Below, one piece after another: positions 1-8,341 of a stretch of 49,068 nucleotides of DNA (position 1 is the first letter of the stretch; the number at the start of each line of letters is the position of its first letter). Source of the DNA: Marinilactibacillus piezotolerans (GTDB lineage Bacteria; Bacillota; Bacilli; Lactobacillales; Carnobacteriaceae_A); NCBI RefSeq assembly GCF_900114235.1, contig NZ_FOSJ01000017.1:1-49068 (forward strand), given 5' to 3'. The position numbers and the translations under genes are program-made. The notes beneath the pieces were generated by a model. That model ran no database searches. It saw nothing but the letters and a program-made list of their open reading frames with translations, and had not been told where the DNA came from.

Positions 1-338
1 CGATTCTTCACAGCGATCGTGGTTCTCAATATACCTCTAAACAGTACCGTCAAATCACGACAGAAGCTGGAATTACACGTAGTATGTCTAGAGTGGGGAA
101 ATGTATTGATAACGCACCAATGGAAAGCTTTTTTGGGCACTACAAATGCGAATCGTATCATTTGAAGGAGTACACTCTATATCAAGAACTCATTAAAGAT
201 ATTGATGAATACATGGAATTTTATAATTTCGAACGTTTACAAGAAACAAAAAACAACCTAACACCGATGGAATTTCGGTATCAGGTTGCCATATAGATTT
301 TTTATTATTTTATTGTCTACTTGACAAGGGTCAGTTCA
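1..338 (+). mobile_element. IS3-family insertion sequence, 3' end only
   Basis: The window opens inside an insertion sequence. The transposase frame is open from the first bases and stops at 296. The sequence around 314-338 (TGTCTACTTGACAAGGGTCA) has the look of an IS3-family terminal repeat. The left end lies outside the window, so the exact boundary and target duplication cannot be checked here. The end at about 338 is an estimate. Confidence 0.7.
3..296 (+). CDS. IS3-family transposase (OrfB), C-terminal fragment cut by window edge
   Basis: This is the C-terminal part of a DDE-type integrase-like transposase that catalyses movement of the surrounding IS. The frame is open before the first ATG at 84 and reads ILHSDRGSQYTS, the typical block around the second catalytic Asp. 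It continues to NAPMESFFGHYKCE, which contains the catalytic Glu, and ends with the IS3-type tail (YNFERLQ, then LTPMEFR). The ATG at 84 is internal, not a true start. The protein differs clearly from the transposase at the other end of the window, so these are two different IS types. The family is safe; the exact subgroup (IS150-like) is a guess. Confidence 0.88.
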   Translation: MLHSDRGSQYTSKQYRQITTEAGITRSMSRVGKCIDNAPMESFFGHYKCESYHLKEYTLYQELIKDIDEYMEFYNFERLQETKNNLTPMEFRYQVAI

Positions 339-368
339 AACTATCTTTTGATCAGGCTCTTTCTTATT

Positions 369-842
369 TTAAAATACTTTTGTAATTTCAACTTCCATTG
401 AACCACCAGGAGTTTCAATAGATACTTTTTCTCCAACTTTTTTTCCTAAAAGTGCTTGAGCTATTGGAGATTCATTTGAAATCTTACCAGAAAAAGGATC
501 TGCTTCAGCTTTTCCTACGATTGTATATTCTTCATCAATACCATCTGGTAATTCTTTAAATGTTACTGAACGACCAAGTGAGACTTCATCTGCTTTTGCT
601 TTAGAATTATCAATAATTTCAGCATTTTGCAGCATGTTTTCTACAGTGCTGATACGCCCTTCAATAAATGCTTGTTCATCTTTTGCAGATTCATATTCAG
701 AATTCTCAGATAAATCCCCGAATCCTCGAGCAATTTTAATTCGTTCTACAACTTCTTTTCTTTTTACTGATTTCAATTCGTTTAATTCGTTCTCCAATTT
801 TTCTTTACCTTCTAAAGTCATTGGATATACTTTTTCTGTCAT
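369..842 (-). CDS. greA: Transcription elongation factor GreA
   Basis: GreA (157 aa) binds the secondary channel of RNA polymerase and stimulates cleavage of backtracked transcripts. The sequence has the N-terminal coiled coil, with the acidic tip region [18 protein letters not shown] at about residues 40-57, then the FKBP-like C-terminal domain ([20 protein letters not shown]). The frame is open further upstream, but I chose the ATG at 842 because GAGGTGAAG lies just before it and it gives the usual family length. A strong promoter lies at 958-986. The gene is last in the mltG-udk-greA order known from Bacillus. The IS at the window start ends about 30 bp past its stop codon. Confidence 0.97.
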   Translation of the reverse strand: MTEKVYPMTLEGKEKLENELNELKSVKRKEVVERIKIARGFGDLSENSEYESAKDEQAFIEGRISTVENMLQNAEIIDNSKAKADEVSLGRSVTFKELPDGIDEEYTIVGKAEADPFSGKISNESPIAQALLGKKVGEKVSIETPGGSMEVEITKVF

Positions 843-957
843 CAAATGCTTCACCTCATATATTAAAATAATATTCAAACAAAAAATCTTGTATCTGAGC
901 GTAACCTTTTATTGTAGCTTTCGATTCAAACTCTGAGTTTGTAATCTCAATGGAAAC

Positions 958-986
958 AAGATACCACGAACTTAACATCTTGTAAA
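958..986 (-). promoter_or_regulatory. Promoter for greA
   Basis: On the minus strand, TTTACA (981-986) and TATCTT (958-963) are separated by exactly 17 bp. The start site would fall about 110 nt upstream of the greA start codon, so greA has its own promoter in addition to any read-through from udk. Confidence 0.6.
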
Positions 987-1022
987 GCGTTTTGTTAGTA
1001 TATTTTAAACATAGATTGTTTA

Positions 1023-1661
1023 TTATAGAGATCGTTTTTTAAAGATTGTATCAATTTTTGTGGTCATCAAGTCTATCGCTACCTGATTCCTGCCACCTTC
1101 TGGAATAATAATGTCCGCGTACTTTTTGGTAGGTTCAATAAATTGTGTATGCATCGGTTTAACAACTCCCAAGTATTGCTCAATAACATGATCTAATGTA
1201 CGAGCACGCTCTTCAATATCTCTTTTAATCCGACGAATTATTCTAATGTCATCATCTGTATCGACATATACTTTAATATCCATCATTTCACGGAGCCTCG
1301 GATCTTCTAAAATAAGTATTCCCTCTAAAATAATGACTTCTTTAGGTTCTTGAACAATAACTTCATTGCTTCGAGTATGTTTTGTATAATCATATACAGG
1401 CTTTTCGATCGTTTCATAATTGAGCAGCTTAAACAAATGCTTAATCAGTAAATCTGTATCGAAAGCAAACGGGTGATCATAATTCGTATTTAATCGTTCT
1501 TCAAAGTCTAAATGGTCCTGGTTTTTATAATAAGAGTCTTGTTCCAACATCATAATAGATCTCCCAGGGAAATGATTATAAATCGCCTGACTAACACTTG
1601 TTTTCCCGCTACCTGACCCTCCCGTAACGCCTATTACAATTGGTTTTGTCTTCTTTTCCAT
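1023..1661 (-). CDS. udk: Uridine kinase
   Basis: Udk (212 aa) phosphorylates uridine and cytidine to UMP and CMP in pyrimidine salvage, in the cytoplasm. The P-loop [12 protein letters not shown] is at about residues 11-22, followed by the LEQDSYYK block and the YDYTKHTRS nucleoside-binding segment of the family. The open frame extends upstream, but the ATG at 1661 is preceded by GAAAGGA at the right distance and gives the standard family length. It lies between mltG and greA, as in Bacillus. A terminator follows mltG, and a GC-rich hairpin lies just upstream of the udk ribosome site (1682-1710). Confidence 0.97.
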   Translation of the reverse strand: MEKKTKPIVIGVTGGSGSGKTSVSQAIYNHFPGRSIMMLEQDSYYKNQDHLDFEERLNTNYDHPFAFDTDLLIKHLFKLLNYETIEKPVYDYTKHTRSNEVIVQEPKEVIILEGILILEDPRLREMMDIKVYVDTDDDIRIIRRIKRDIEERARTLDHVIEQYLGVVKPMHTQFIEPTKKYADIIIPEGGRNQVAIDLMTTKIDTIFKKRSL

Positions 1662-1681
1662 GTCAATTTTCCTTTCAGTTG

Positions 1682-1753
1682 AACGCCCATTGATCACTAA
1701 AGGGGCGTTTTGTTCTTAATAAAAGCACTGAGCCGAATAGACTCAATGCTTTT
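1682..1753 (-). terminator. mltG terminator and adjacent udk-leader hairpin
   Basis: Just after the mltG stop, the minus strand forms a hairpin (1721-1753; arms AAAAGCATTGAGTC and GGCTCAGTGCTTTT) followed by a T-rich tract. About 10 bp further on is a second hairpin with arms ACGCCC and GGGCGT (1683-1709), placed immediately upstream of the udk ribosome site. The first looks like an intrinsic terminator. The role of the second is unknown: it could be a terminator for the opposite strand or a 5' leader element of udk. Confidence 0.65.
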
Positions 1754-2834
1754 AATTTAATTCAGCTTTTAATTCTAAATGCTGTTCGTATGTTTCCGAA
1801 AAATAGACTTTTTGTGTAGATAATTCAGCTATAAAGTACATATAATCTGTTTCAGCAGGATAGACACTCGCATAAATAGAATCTTCAGACGAACTATTTA
1901 CCGGTCCTGGTCCAAGTCCTGTATGCTTATAAAGATTATATGGAGAATCAACTTCTAAATCATCATAAGTAATCTGCTCTTTGTGTTCCCCCAAAGCATA
2001 TATTACACTGATGTCTGTTTGAAGCGGCATACCGACTGCTAGTCTATTATAGAAAACTCCAGAAATGAGCTTTCTATCTTCAGCTGTAACGCCTTCTTTT
2101 TCAATATAAGCAGCCATCGTTAAAATGTCATGGACTGATGACTCTTGCGTTTCAATCTCAGCATAATACGCTTGCATCGTTTGGTCCATTCTCGAAAGCA
2201 TTTGTGTGACAAGATCTTCTAAGGTAGTATCTTCGTAAATTTCATACGTAGCCGGATATAAATATCCTTCTAGAGTATATAAAGTTTCTTCTCGTACTTG
2301 ATAAGCATTATCCAGCAGCTTTGGAAATTCATCACGTTTCTCTTGAAGAAATTCTTCACTTTGTACAAGCTCAAAAAATTCATCTTGCGAATAATCAGTT
2401 TCATCCTCAATCACATTAGCAATTTGGTCTAACGTATATCCTTCGGGGATTGTTAAACTCCCGGTGGATTCTTCTGTGATCGGTGAGCCACCTTCCTTTA
2501 GACTCTGAACAATTTCATCTGCTGATAATGAAGGAGAAAAAATATAATGTCCAGCTTGAAAGCCTTCTTCGCCATTGAATCTTAGATGATAGTTGAACAC
2601 AAATGCACTATTAATGACGCCTTTTTCTTCTAGAATACGTGCAATATCTGTACGGGAAGAGCCTATTGGGATTTCAACTGGTATTTCTTCTGTACTATTA
2701 GGGTCTAAAGGTTCTAAAGATGAGGTGTAGTAGTGATAGCCAGAAAAACCTAGAATGATAATCAAGGTGATCAAAATAGCTACAATACTCAGCACTATTT
2801 TACGTACAGTATGCTTTGATTCCTGGTCAGGCAT
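1752..2834 (-). CDS. mltG: Endolytic murein transglycosylase MltG (YceG-like)
   Basis: MltG is a membrane-anchored lytic transglycosylase that cuts nascent peptidoglycan strands and so sets glycan chain length or release. The 360-aa protein has a short cytoplasmic tail, one transmembrane helix (about residues 12-32), a LysM-like region (TIPEGYTLDQIANVI) and the YceG catalytic domain. The catalytic Glu lies in the AAYIEKEG segment at about residue 245, followed by the family blocks ISGVFYNRL, MPLQTD and GLGPGPVNS. The ATG at 2834 is preceded by AAGGAATGG. In Bacillus the same position holds yrrL, between yrzB and udk. Confidence 0.96.
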   Translation of the reverse strand: MPDQESKHTVRKIVLSIVAILITLIIILGFSGYHYYTSSLEPLDPNSTEEIPVEIPIGSSRTDIARILEEKGVINSAFVFNYHLRFNGEEGFQAGHYIFSPSLSADEIVQSLKEGGSPITEESTGSLTIPEGYTLDQIANVIEDETDYSQDEFFELVQSEEFLQEKRDEFPKLLDNAYQVREETLYTLEGYLYPATYEIYEDTTLEDLVTQMLSRMDQTMQAYYAEIETQESSVHDILTMAAYIEKEGVTAEDRKLISGVFYNRLAVGMPLQTDISVIYALGEHKEQITYDDLEVDSPYNLYKHTGLGPGPVNSSSEDSIYASVYPAETDYMYFIAELSTQKVYFSETYEQHLELKAELN

Positions 2835-3000
2835 ATTTGATCCATTCCTTTTTTAAAGTGTTTATATCCTTTTCATTATACACAATCCACTCTAAATATT
2901 AAAGAAAAAATTTGTTATACCGCTGTAAAATCATTTTCATTGCAAAAGGTTCAATGAATTTGGTTTCTTTATAACTTAAGTATCTATCTCAATACAAAAT

Positions 3001-3046
3001 AAAATAGTCATTAGAAATCTGAATTAGCATTTCGGATGACTATTTT
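3001..3046 (-). terminator. Terminator of the ireB-ruvX-DUF1292 operon
   Basis: Perfect 11-bp arms (AAAATAGTCAT at 3001-3011 and ATGACTATTTT at 3036-3046) lie just after the DUF1292 stop codon, with a further partial pairing inside (CGAAAT and ATTTCT). A TTTTATTTTG tract follows on the minus strand. Confidence 0.75.
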
Positions 3047-3060
3047 ATATACAAATCAGT

Positions 3061-3372
3061 TTATTGTTCTTCTTCCTCTTCAATAAATGTATTTAAAACT
3101 TCTTCAATCATTTCCCATTCTTCGTCTGAATCAATTGCACTTAATGTGCCTTCTAATCCACCATCATTTTCAGTATATGAAAAAGCAGAAAGTTCTACTT
3201 CTTCTCCTTCGCTTGTTCCAGCAGGATATACAAGAACATATGATTTTTCAAAGTCGTCTGAATCAAAGGTAAAAAGAATTTCATATAGTTCTTCGTTACC
3301 TTCTTCATCGATTATTGTAATATGTTCATGATCATGATTATGTTCGTGTTCGTGTTCGTGTTCGTGTGACAT
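3061..3372 (-). CDS. DUF1292 family protein with a His-rich N-terminus (YrzB-like)
   Basis: This small acidic protein (103 aa) belongs to the DUF1292 group, whose function is unknown. The DUF1292 part runs from about residue 18 (ITIIDEEGNEELYEILFTF) through VYPAGTSEGEEVELSAF to the acidic tail. The first 17 residues alternate His and Glu/Asp (MSHEHEHEHEHNHDHEH), an obvious candidate for Zn or Ni binding. They are encoded by a tandem hexanucleotide repeat. TAGGAGATG precedes the ATG at 3372. It is the third gene of ireB-ruvX-DUF1292, with an 11-nt gap after ruvX; the same trio is found in Bacillus. The metal-binding idea is inference. Confidence 0.9.
   Translation of the reverse strand: MSHEHEHEHEHNHDHEHITIIDEEGNEELYEILFTFDSDDFEKSYVLVYPAGTSEGEEVELSAFSYTENDGGLEGTLSAIDSDEEWEMIEEVLNTFIEEEEEQ
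3343..3366. repeat. Hexanucleotide tandem repeat inside the DUF1292 gene
   Basis: TTCGTG is repeated four times head to tail (3343-3366 on the plus strand) and encodes alternating His-Glu on the minus strand. The unit is six bases, so slippage would add or remove two residues without changing frame. Confidence 0.85.
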
Positions 3373-3383
3373 TTTATCATCTC

Positions 3384-3812
3384 CTAATTATTATTCGATT
3401 GGCGATCTAAGTAACCTTGTAAAATCATTACAGCAGCTAACTTGTCAATGACCATTTTCCTTTTTTTTCTTGATGTATTACCTTCTTCAATTAACATACG
3501 ATTGGCTTGCATTGTAGTCAACCGCTCATCTTGATACTCTACTGGAAGATGAAAGGTCTCTTCTAAAAGTTTACCATAACGATACGATGCTTCTGCCCTT
3601 GGACCTATCGTACTATCCATATTCTTAGGTAATCCCACAATGAATTTTTCTATTTCGTAAGTTTTTACAAGATCCGACATTCTTTCAATTCCAAACTCTT
3701 CTTTTTCTTCATTTATTTTAATGATTTCTATTCCTTGTGCAGTCCATCCAAAGGGATCGCTGACAGCGACTCCCACAGTCCTAGATCCTACATCTAATCC
3801 CATTATACGCAT
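3384..3812 (-). CDS. ruvX: RuvX/YqgF family putative Holliday junction resolvase
   Basis: This 142-aa RNase H-fold protein has the family opening [19 protein letters not shown], with the first catalytic Asp at residue 7. It continues with the [10 protein letters not shown] block and the EYQDERLTT block carrying the catalytic Glu and Asp. In other bacteria it is linked to 16S rRNA 5' maturation or to Holliday junction processing. No strong Shine-Dalgarno sequence is visible before the ATG at 3812. It starts 4 nt after the ireB stop, so translational coupling is likely. Confidence 0.95.
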   Translation of the reverse strand: MRIMGLDVGSRTVGVAVSDPFGWTAQGIEIIKINEEKEEFGIERMSDLVKTYEIEKFIVGLPKNMDSTIGPRAEASYRYGKLLEETFHLPVEYQDERLTTMQANRMLIEEGNTSRKKRKMVIDKLAAVMILQGYLDRQSNNN

Positions 3813-3816
3813 TTAA

Positions 3817-4074
3817 TTAGTTGTCACTTTCTAGATACTTCGTCATCAATTCTTCCAAAATCTCATCTCTTTCATGCCTTTTGATTAGATTTCTAGCATC
3901 GTTATGTCTAGGGATATAAGCTGGATCTCCAGACAACAGATAACCTACGATTTGATTGATAGGGTTGTATCCTTTTTCTTCAAGTGCTTTATAAACAATT
4001 CGTAATGTATCTTTCACATTATGTTCGTCGTTATTATTCACGCTAAATCGTACTGTATGATCATTTGAAGTCAT
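3817..4074 (-). CDS. ireB: IreB family regulatory phosphoprotein (YrzL)
   Basis: This is an 85-aa protein of the IreB/DUF965 family. In Enterococcus faecalis, IreB is phosphorylated by the Ser/Thr kinase IreK near its N-terminus and affects cephalosporin resistance. The family signature NDHTVRF is at residues 4-10, with Thr7 at the conserved phospho-acceptor position, followed by [31 protein letters not shown]. An upstream in-frame ATG exists, but the ATG at 4074 has GGAGGGG just before it and gives the family length. It is the first gene of the operon with ruvX and DUF1292, with a good promoter at 4147-4175. The kinase is not in this window. Confidence 0.95.
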   Translation of the reverse strand: MTSNDHTVRFSVNNNDEHNVKDTLRIVYKALEEKGYNPINQIVGYLLSGDPAYIPRHNDARNLIKRHERDEILEELMTKYLESDN

Positions 4075-4146
4075 AAATTCCCCTCCGTACTTCATAAGCA
4101 TAATTTGACTGATGATTGTTTTTAGAGATAAAGCTTATGTGTTGTT

Positions 4147-4175
4147 ATTTTACAAGAAAATAACCCAAAGTACAA
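4147..4175 (-). promoter_or_regulatory. Promoter for ireB-ruvX-DUF1292
   Basis: On the minus strand, TTGTAC (4170-4175) and TAAAAT (4147-4152) are separated by 17 bp, about 70 nt upstream of the ireB start codon. Confidence 0.6.
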
Positions 4176-4221
4176 TGACCAATAACCCGATTTATCCAAA
4201 CAATCAACAATTATTTACTAG

Positions 4222-4265
4222 ATTCTTGCTTTCTAAACTTCTGTTCTGTTTTAGAAAGCAAGAAT
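4222..4265. repeat. Perfect 16-bp inverted repeat downstream of alaS
   Basis: The arms ATTCTTGCTTTCTAAA (4222-4237) and its exact complement (4250-4265) enclose a 12-base loop, CTTCTGTTCTGT. The repeat lies 32 bp after the alaS stop codon. Neither strand has a run of T right after the stem, so it is not a textbook intrinsic terminator, though terminating alaS transcripts is still the simplest role. Confidence 0.8.
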
Positions 4266-4296
4266 TCTTATAATAAGCAATAACTAATTTTTAATT

Positions 4297-6942
4297 TCAG
4301 CTGTTTGCTTTGATCCAGTTACTTACTGAATCCAATGCCTGAGACAATCCTTCAGGATTTTTTCCTCCTGCTTGTGCCATATCCGGACGGCCACCACCAC
4401 CACCACCTACTAATGGTGCGATTGACTTGATTAAATCTCCGGCTTTAAGACCTTTATTGACTGCATTATTGCTCATTGAAACAATTAAATTTACTTTGTT
4501 CTGATTTTTCAAACCTAATACTAAGATATCAGAATAGTTTTCTTGCTTCCATTTATCAGCTAATTGTCGTAACTGGTTCATATCTTTCACTTGAACTTCT
4601 TGAGCGATATAAGAGATATCTTCTACGTTATCTATCTGAGAGAATACGTCATCAGCTTGAACATTTGCCAGTTTAGAGCTAAGAGACTCATTTTCTTGTT
4701 TCAGGTCTTTAAATTCTTGTTGCAGTTGTCCTAATTTATTCGGTAATTCTTCTACGGACTGAGCTTTTAATTGATCACTGACATGCTGTAAAACAGATAG
4801 TTGATTTTCGATCCATTTGTAATAACCTTCGCTTGTTCTAGCAATAATTCTTCTAGTTCCAGCTCCAATACCAGATTCAGAAATAATCTTGAATAAGCCT
4901 ATATCAGATGTGTTGGACACATGAGTACCTCCACAAAATTCTTTCGAATATTCTCCAATCATTACGACTCGAACTTCGTCTCCATATTTTTCACCAAACA
5001 AAGCCATTGCTCCTAATTTTTTGGCTTCTTCGATTGAAGTAACTACAGTGGTGACTGGAATAGAATCGAAAATTCTCTGATTTACAATTGTTTCCATTTG
5101 TTTAAGTTCATTGTCAGTTACTTGACCAAAATGCGTAAAGTCAAACCTTAACTGATCAGGTGTCACTAGTGAACCGGCTTGATTAGCATGATTCCCTAAG
5201 ACATCTTTTAAAGCTTGATGAAGTAAATGGGTCGCTGTGTGATTTCTCTCAATCAAATTACGACCTCGACGATCAACCTCTAAAGTATAAACCTCACCTT
5301 TTTTCAATAAAGCAAGTACTTCTACTTCATGTAAAGGCTGTCCTGCGGGTGCTGCTTTGACATTTGTAACAGTCGCTACAACTTCGCCTAGTTTATTTTT
5401 AATAGCACCAGTATCTCCGATCTGCCCGCCTTTTTCAGCGTAGAATGGCGTTATATCAAATACTAAGCGAACTTTTTCACCTTTTTCAACTGATTCTTTA
5501 AACTCATCATCAGCTATTATTGTTACTAATGTTCCTTCAGTTTTAATATTACCATATCCAATAAATTCACTATCATCTTTCAATTTTGATAATAAATCGC
5601 TTTGCACAGACATTGAGCCTTCTTCATTACGAGCTGATCGAGCGCGTTCTCTTTGTTTTTTCATCTCACTTTCAAAGCCTTCTAGATCAACTGTAAGATT
5701 TTGTTCTTCTGCAACTTCTTCAGTCAATTCAATTGGAAATCCAAAAGTATCATATAATTGGAAAGCGGCTTCTCCACTGAGAATAGTTTCGCTTGCTTTT
5801 TTCATTTGTTCTGTTACTTCATTTAAACGACTAAGTCCTTCTGCCAGTGTTTCATGGAACCGTTCTTCTTCGTTTAAGATCACTTTAGTTATAAAGGGCG
5901 TTTTTTCAAGAATTTCAGGATAATGTTCCTTCATTATTTCTCCAACTACTGGAACAAGTTTAGTTAAAAACGGCTTCTCAATTCCTAATTTACGACCATG
6001 CATAATCGCACGACGCAGCAAACGACGCAGTACATATCCTCGACCTTCATTTGATGGCAACGCTCCATCTCCAATCGCGAACGATATTGCACGCACATGG
6101 TCTGCTATAACTTTAAAACTCGTTTGTTTTTCAGAACCTTTATCATAGGTAATTCCAGAAATTTCTTCTACTTTATTGATAATTGGCATGAACAAATCAG
6201 TTTCAAAATTCGTTGGTACATTTTGGATGACTGAAAGCATACGTTCAAGCCCCATGCCCGTATCAATATTTTTATTAGGTAATGGATCATAAGTATCATC
6301 GGGTTTATGATTGAATTGAGAAAATACTAAATTCCATATTTCAAGCCATCTTTCATTTTCTCCTCCAGGATAATTTTCAGGATCGTCTTCAGACAGGTCG
6401 TTGAACGCAGGTCCGCGATCATAAAAGATTTCTGAATTTGGACCACATGGACCTTCTCCGATATCCCAGAAGTTTCCTTCCTCTTCTACGATATGATCTT
6501 CATCTAGTCCGACTTTTTCATGCCAGATTTTATACGCTTCTTTGTCTTCCGGATAAACTGTAACATATAACTTATCTGGATCCATTGCTATCCATTTTTC
6601 ATCCGTTAGAAATTCCCATGCCCATAAAATGGCTTCTTCTTTAAAATAATCTCCAATAGAAAAATTACCAAGCATTTCAAATAAGGTATGATGTCTAGCT
6701 GTCTTACCAACATTTTCAATATCATTAGTTCTGATACTTTTTTGAGAACTAGCTAACCTTGGATTGCTTGGTTTAACTGATCCATCAAAATACTTTTTCA
6801 TTGTTGCCACACCTGAATTAACCCACAACAGTGAAGGATCATCTATTGGGACAAGTGAAGCACTTTTTTCAACTTTATGATTCTTTTCTGCAAAAAAATC
6901 AAGATATAATTGTCTAAGTTCAGAGCTGTTTAACTGCTTCAT
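4297..6942 (-). CDS. alaS: Alanyl-tRNA synthetase
   Basis: AlaS (881 aa) charges tRNA-Ala and edits mischarged Ser and Gly. The class II core starts at ELRQLYLDFFAEKNHKVEKS, with the motif 2 region TARHHTLFEMLGNFS. The editing domain carries HTATHLLH at about residue 568 and the metal-binding CGGTHV at about 668. The C-terminal oligomerisation domain has a coiled coil and the Gly-rich GGGGGGRPDMAQAGG stretch. Length and domain order are normal. A T-box leader (6982-7216) controls it, and yitT follows on the upstream side. Confidence 0.98.
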   Translation of the reverse strand: MKQLNSSELRQLYLDFFAEKNHKVEKSASLVPIDDPSLLWVNSGVATMKKYFDGSVKPSNPRLASSQKSIRTNDIENVGKTARHHTLFEMLGNFSIGDYFKEEAILWAWEFLTDEKWIAMDPDKLYVTVYPEDKEAYKIWHEKVGLDEDHIVEEEGNFWDIGEGPCGPNSEIFYDRGPAFNDLSEDDPENYPGGENERWLEIWNLVFSQFNHKPDDTYDPLPNKNIDTGMGLERMLSVIQNVPTNFETDLFMPIINKVEEISGITYDKGSEKQTSFKVIADHVRAISFAIGDGALPSNEGRGYVLRRLLRRAIMHGRKLGIEKPFLTKLVPVVGEIMKEHYPEILEKTPFITKVILNEEERFHETLAEGLSRLNEVTEQMKKASETILSGEAAFQLYDTFGFPIELTEEVAEEQNLTVDLEGFESEMKKQRERARSARNEEGSMSVQSDLLSKLKDDSEFIGYGNIKTEGTLVTIIADDEFKESVEKGEKVRLVFDITPFYAEKGGQIGDTGAIKNKLGEVVATVTNVKAAPAGQPLHEVEVLALLKKGEVYTLEVDRRGRNLIERNHTATHLLHQALKDVLGNHANQAGSLVTPDQLRFDFTHFGQVTDNELKQMETIVNQRIFDSIPVTTVVTSIEEAKKLGAMALFGEKYGDEVRVVMIGEYSKEFCGGTHVSNTSDIGLFKIISESGIGAGTRRIIARTSEGYYKWIENQLSVLQHVSDQLKAQSVEELPNKLGQLQQEFKDLKQENESLSSKLANVQADDVFSQIDNVEDISYIAQEVQVKDMNQLRQLADKWKQENYSDILVLGLKNQNKVNLIVSMSNNAVNKGLKAGDLIKSIAPLVGGGGGGRPDMAQAGGKNPEGLSQALDSVSNWIKANS

Positions 6943-6981
6943 TATAATATTTCCTTTCTTCTTTCATTTATATATTTCAAC

Positions 6982-7216
6982 AAAAAAACTGAATAATCCC
7001 ATTGCTCACAAGGACGTCTGTACGCGGTACCACCTTGATTGCAATGACACTATTCAGTCTGTCATTACCTCTTAAATCTTGTTAACGCCAAGAGTCGGTA
7101 TGATTTCTCATACAAGTAAAATTAGGGAGCGAATGACGTGCACTACTGATCCCATTTCACCTTTACAAGGATCTCTCTAAAATAGCTGAATTCGTCATAT
7201 ATCCTAAAGTTCGAAT
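6982..7216 (-). promoter_or_regulatory. T-box riboswitch leader of alaS
   Basis: The conserved T-box core AAGGTGGTACCGCG lies on the minus strand (7023-7036). It is followed by a terminator formed by ACTGAATA-type arms at 7051-7058 and 6988-6995, ending in seven T. T-box leaders sense uncharged tRNA: binding of the tRNA acceptor end to the core favours the antiterminator and lets transcription proceed into alaS. The Stem I region runs from about 7210 to 7080. I could not assign the specifier codon with confidence; GCG near 7085 is one candidate. Confidence 0.93.
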
Positions 7217-7222
7217 AAAATG

Positions 7223-7251
7223 AGTATAGCTTAGTTTAAAAGCATAGTCAA
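7223..7251 (-). promoter_or_regulatory. Promoter for the alaS T-box transcript
   Basis: On the minus strand, TTGACT (7246-7251) and TATACT (7223-7228) are separated by exactly 17 bp. This is a near-consensus housekeeping promoter placed right before the T-box leader. Confidence 0.85.
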
Positions 7252-7285
7252 CCCATTATTTTGTCAATAAATCAATGGATTTAAC

Positions 7286-8167
7286 TTAAAAGTTCGAATC
7301 TTCCGTGCTGAATTGTTTGTGTAAAGAGAAACCACGTCCTAACACTTCACTAGCACTCATTGCTACTACAAAAGCATCCGGATCAACCTCAAGTACCGTT
7401 TCTTTCAGGAGAGTAAATTCTCTTTCCTGGATGACAACCATTAACATATCTTTTTCAGTATTCCCATATCCACCACGTACACCTAAGTTTGTTACGCCTC
7501 TTTCAAGAGTGTGCAAAACCTCACGCTTAATTTCTTCAGGGCTATCTGAAATGATAAATATGTTTTTGTTCCGATTAAATCCTAATTGAACCAAATCAAT
7601 TGTTCGAGAAATCAAAAATAAAGAAATCAATGAGTACATTACAGTTTCGGGATCAAATACAACCAGAGCTAAGAAAATAACAAAACCATCTACTAAAACT
7701 GTACTAATTCCAAGCTGTAAATGCGCAAATTGATATAATATTTGAACAATTATACTCGTTCCGCCCGTTGATGCTTTAGCTCGAAATACAATTCCTAATC
7801 CTAATCCTGTAAAAACACCTCCAAAAACAGCTGCTAAAAATGGATCATGCGTCAAAGGAGCTAGATCACCTAAAAACATTAGATAAAAGGGTAATAACAA
7901 ACTTCCTAAAATCGTTTTATAACCTGCAGCTTTTCCTAATAGGACAAAACATAAAATTAATAATGGAATATTTACAGAATATTGAAAGATTGCAGGGTCA
8001 AAGTTATATAGATTATTGGCTATAATCGACAAGCCAGATACCCCACCAGAAACAATATCGTTCGGCAGCAAAAATACTTGGAAAGCCACTGCTGTGATTA
8101 AACAGCCGATAACAATATAAACGTAATCAACTGCATCTAATGTAAAACGCTTTGCTAATTTAAACAT
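7286..8167 (-). CDS. YitT family membrane protein (DUF2179 C-terminus)
   Basis: This 293-aa integral membrane protein has about five hydrophobic helices in the first 200 residues (for example YVYIVIGCLITAVAFQVFLL and the GGVFTGLGLGIVF segment with the family's ASTGGTSII block). A soluble DUF2179 domain follows at about 205-285 (NIFIISDSPEEIKREVLHTLERGVT, GYG and EVDPDAFV). The family's substrate and function are unknown. GAAGGAGG precedes the ATG at 8167. In Bacillus recD2 and alaS are adjacent; here this gene and the divergent lipid kinase lie between them. Confidence 0.92.
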   Translation of the reverse strand: MFKLAKRFTLDAVDYVYIVIGCLITAVAFQVFLLPNDIVSGGVSGLSIIANNLYNFDPAIFQYSVNIPLLILCFVLLGKAAGYKTILGSLLLPFYLMFLGDLAPLTHDPFLAAVFGGVFTGLGLGIVFRAKASTGGTSIIVQILYQFAHLQLGISTVLVDGFVIFLALVVFDPETVMYSLISLFLISRTIDLVQLGFNRNKNIFIISDSPEEIKREVLHTLERGVTNLGVRGGYGNTEKDMLMVVIQEREFTLLKETVLEVDPDAFVVAMSASEVLGRGFSLHKQFSTEDSNF

Positions 8168-8306
8168 TTATTTCCTCCTTCAATAACCTTTGTTCGAGTC
8201 ATTCTATCATTACGCTAAGCCCTTTAACAACCATGATTGCGTATTCATGAGTAAATTATCATCCATAACCGATTAATAGATACTTTTTTATATATAATAA
8301 TTATCG

Positions 8307-8312
8307 TATACT
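8307..8312 (+). promoter_or_regulatory. Probable -10 element for the lipid kinase gene
   Basis: TATACT lies 29 bp before the ATG at 8342 in a very AT-rich divergent spacer. I see no good -35 hexamer 17 bp upstream, so only the -10 is supported. Confidence 0.35.
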
Positions 8313-8341
8313 AATATTAATTTACGAATTGGAGAATCCCT

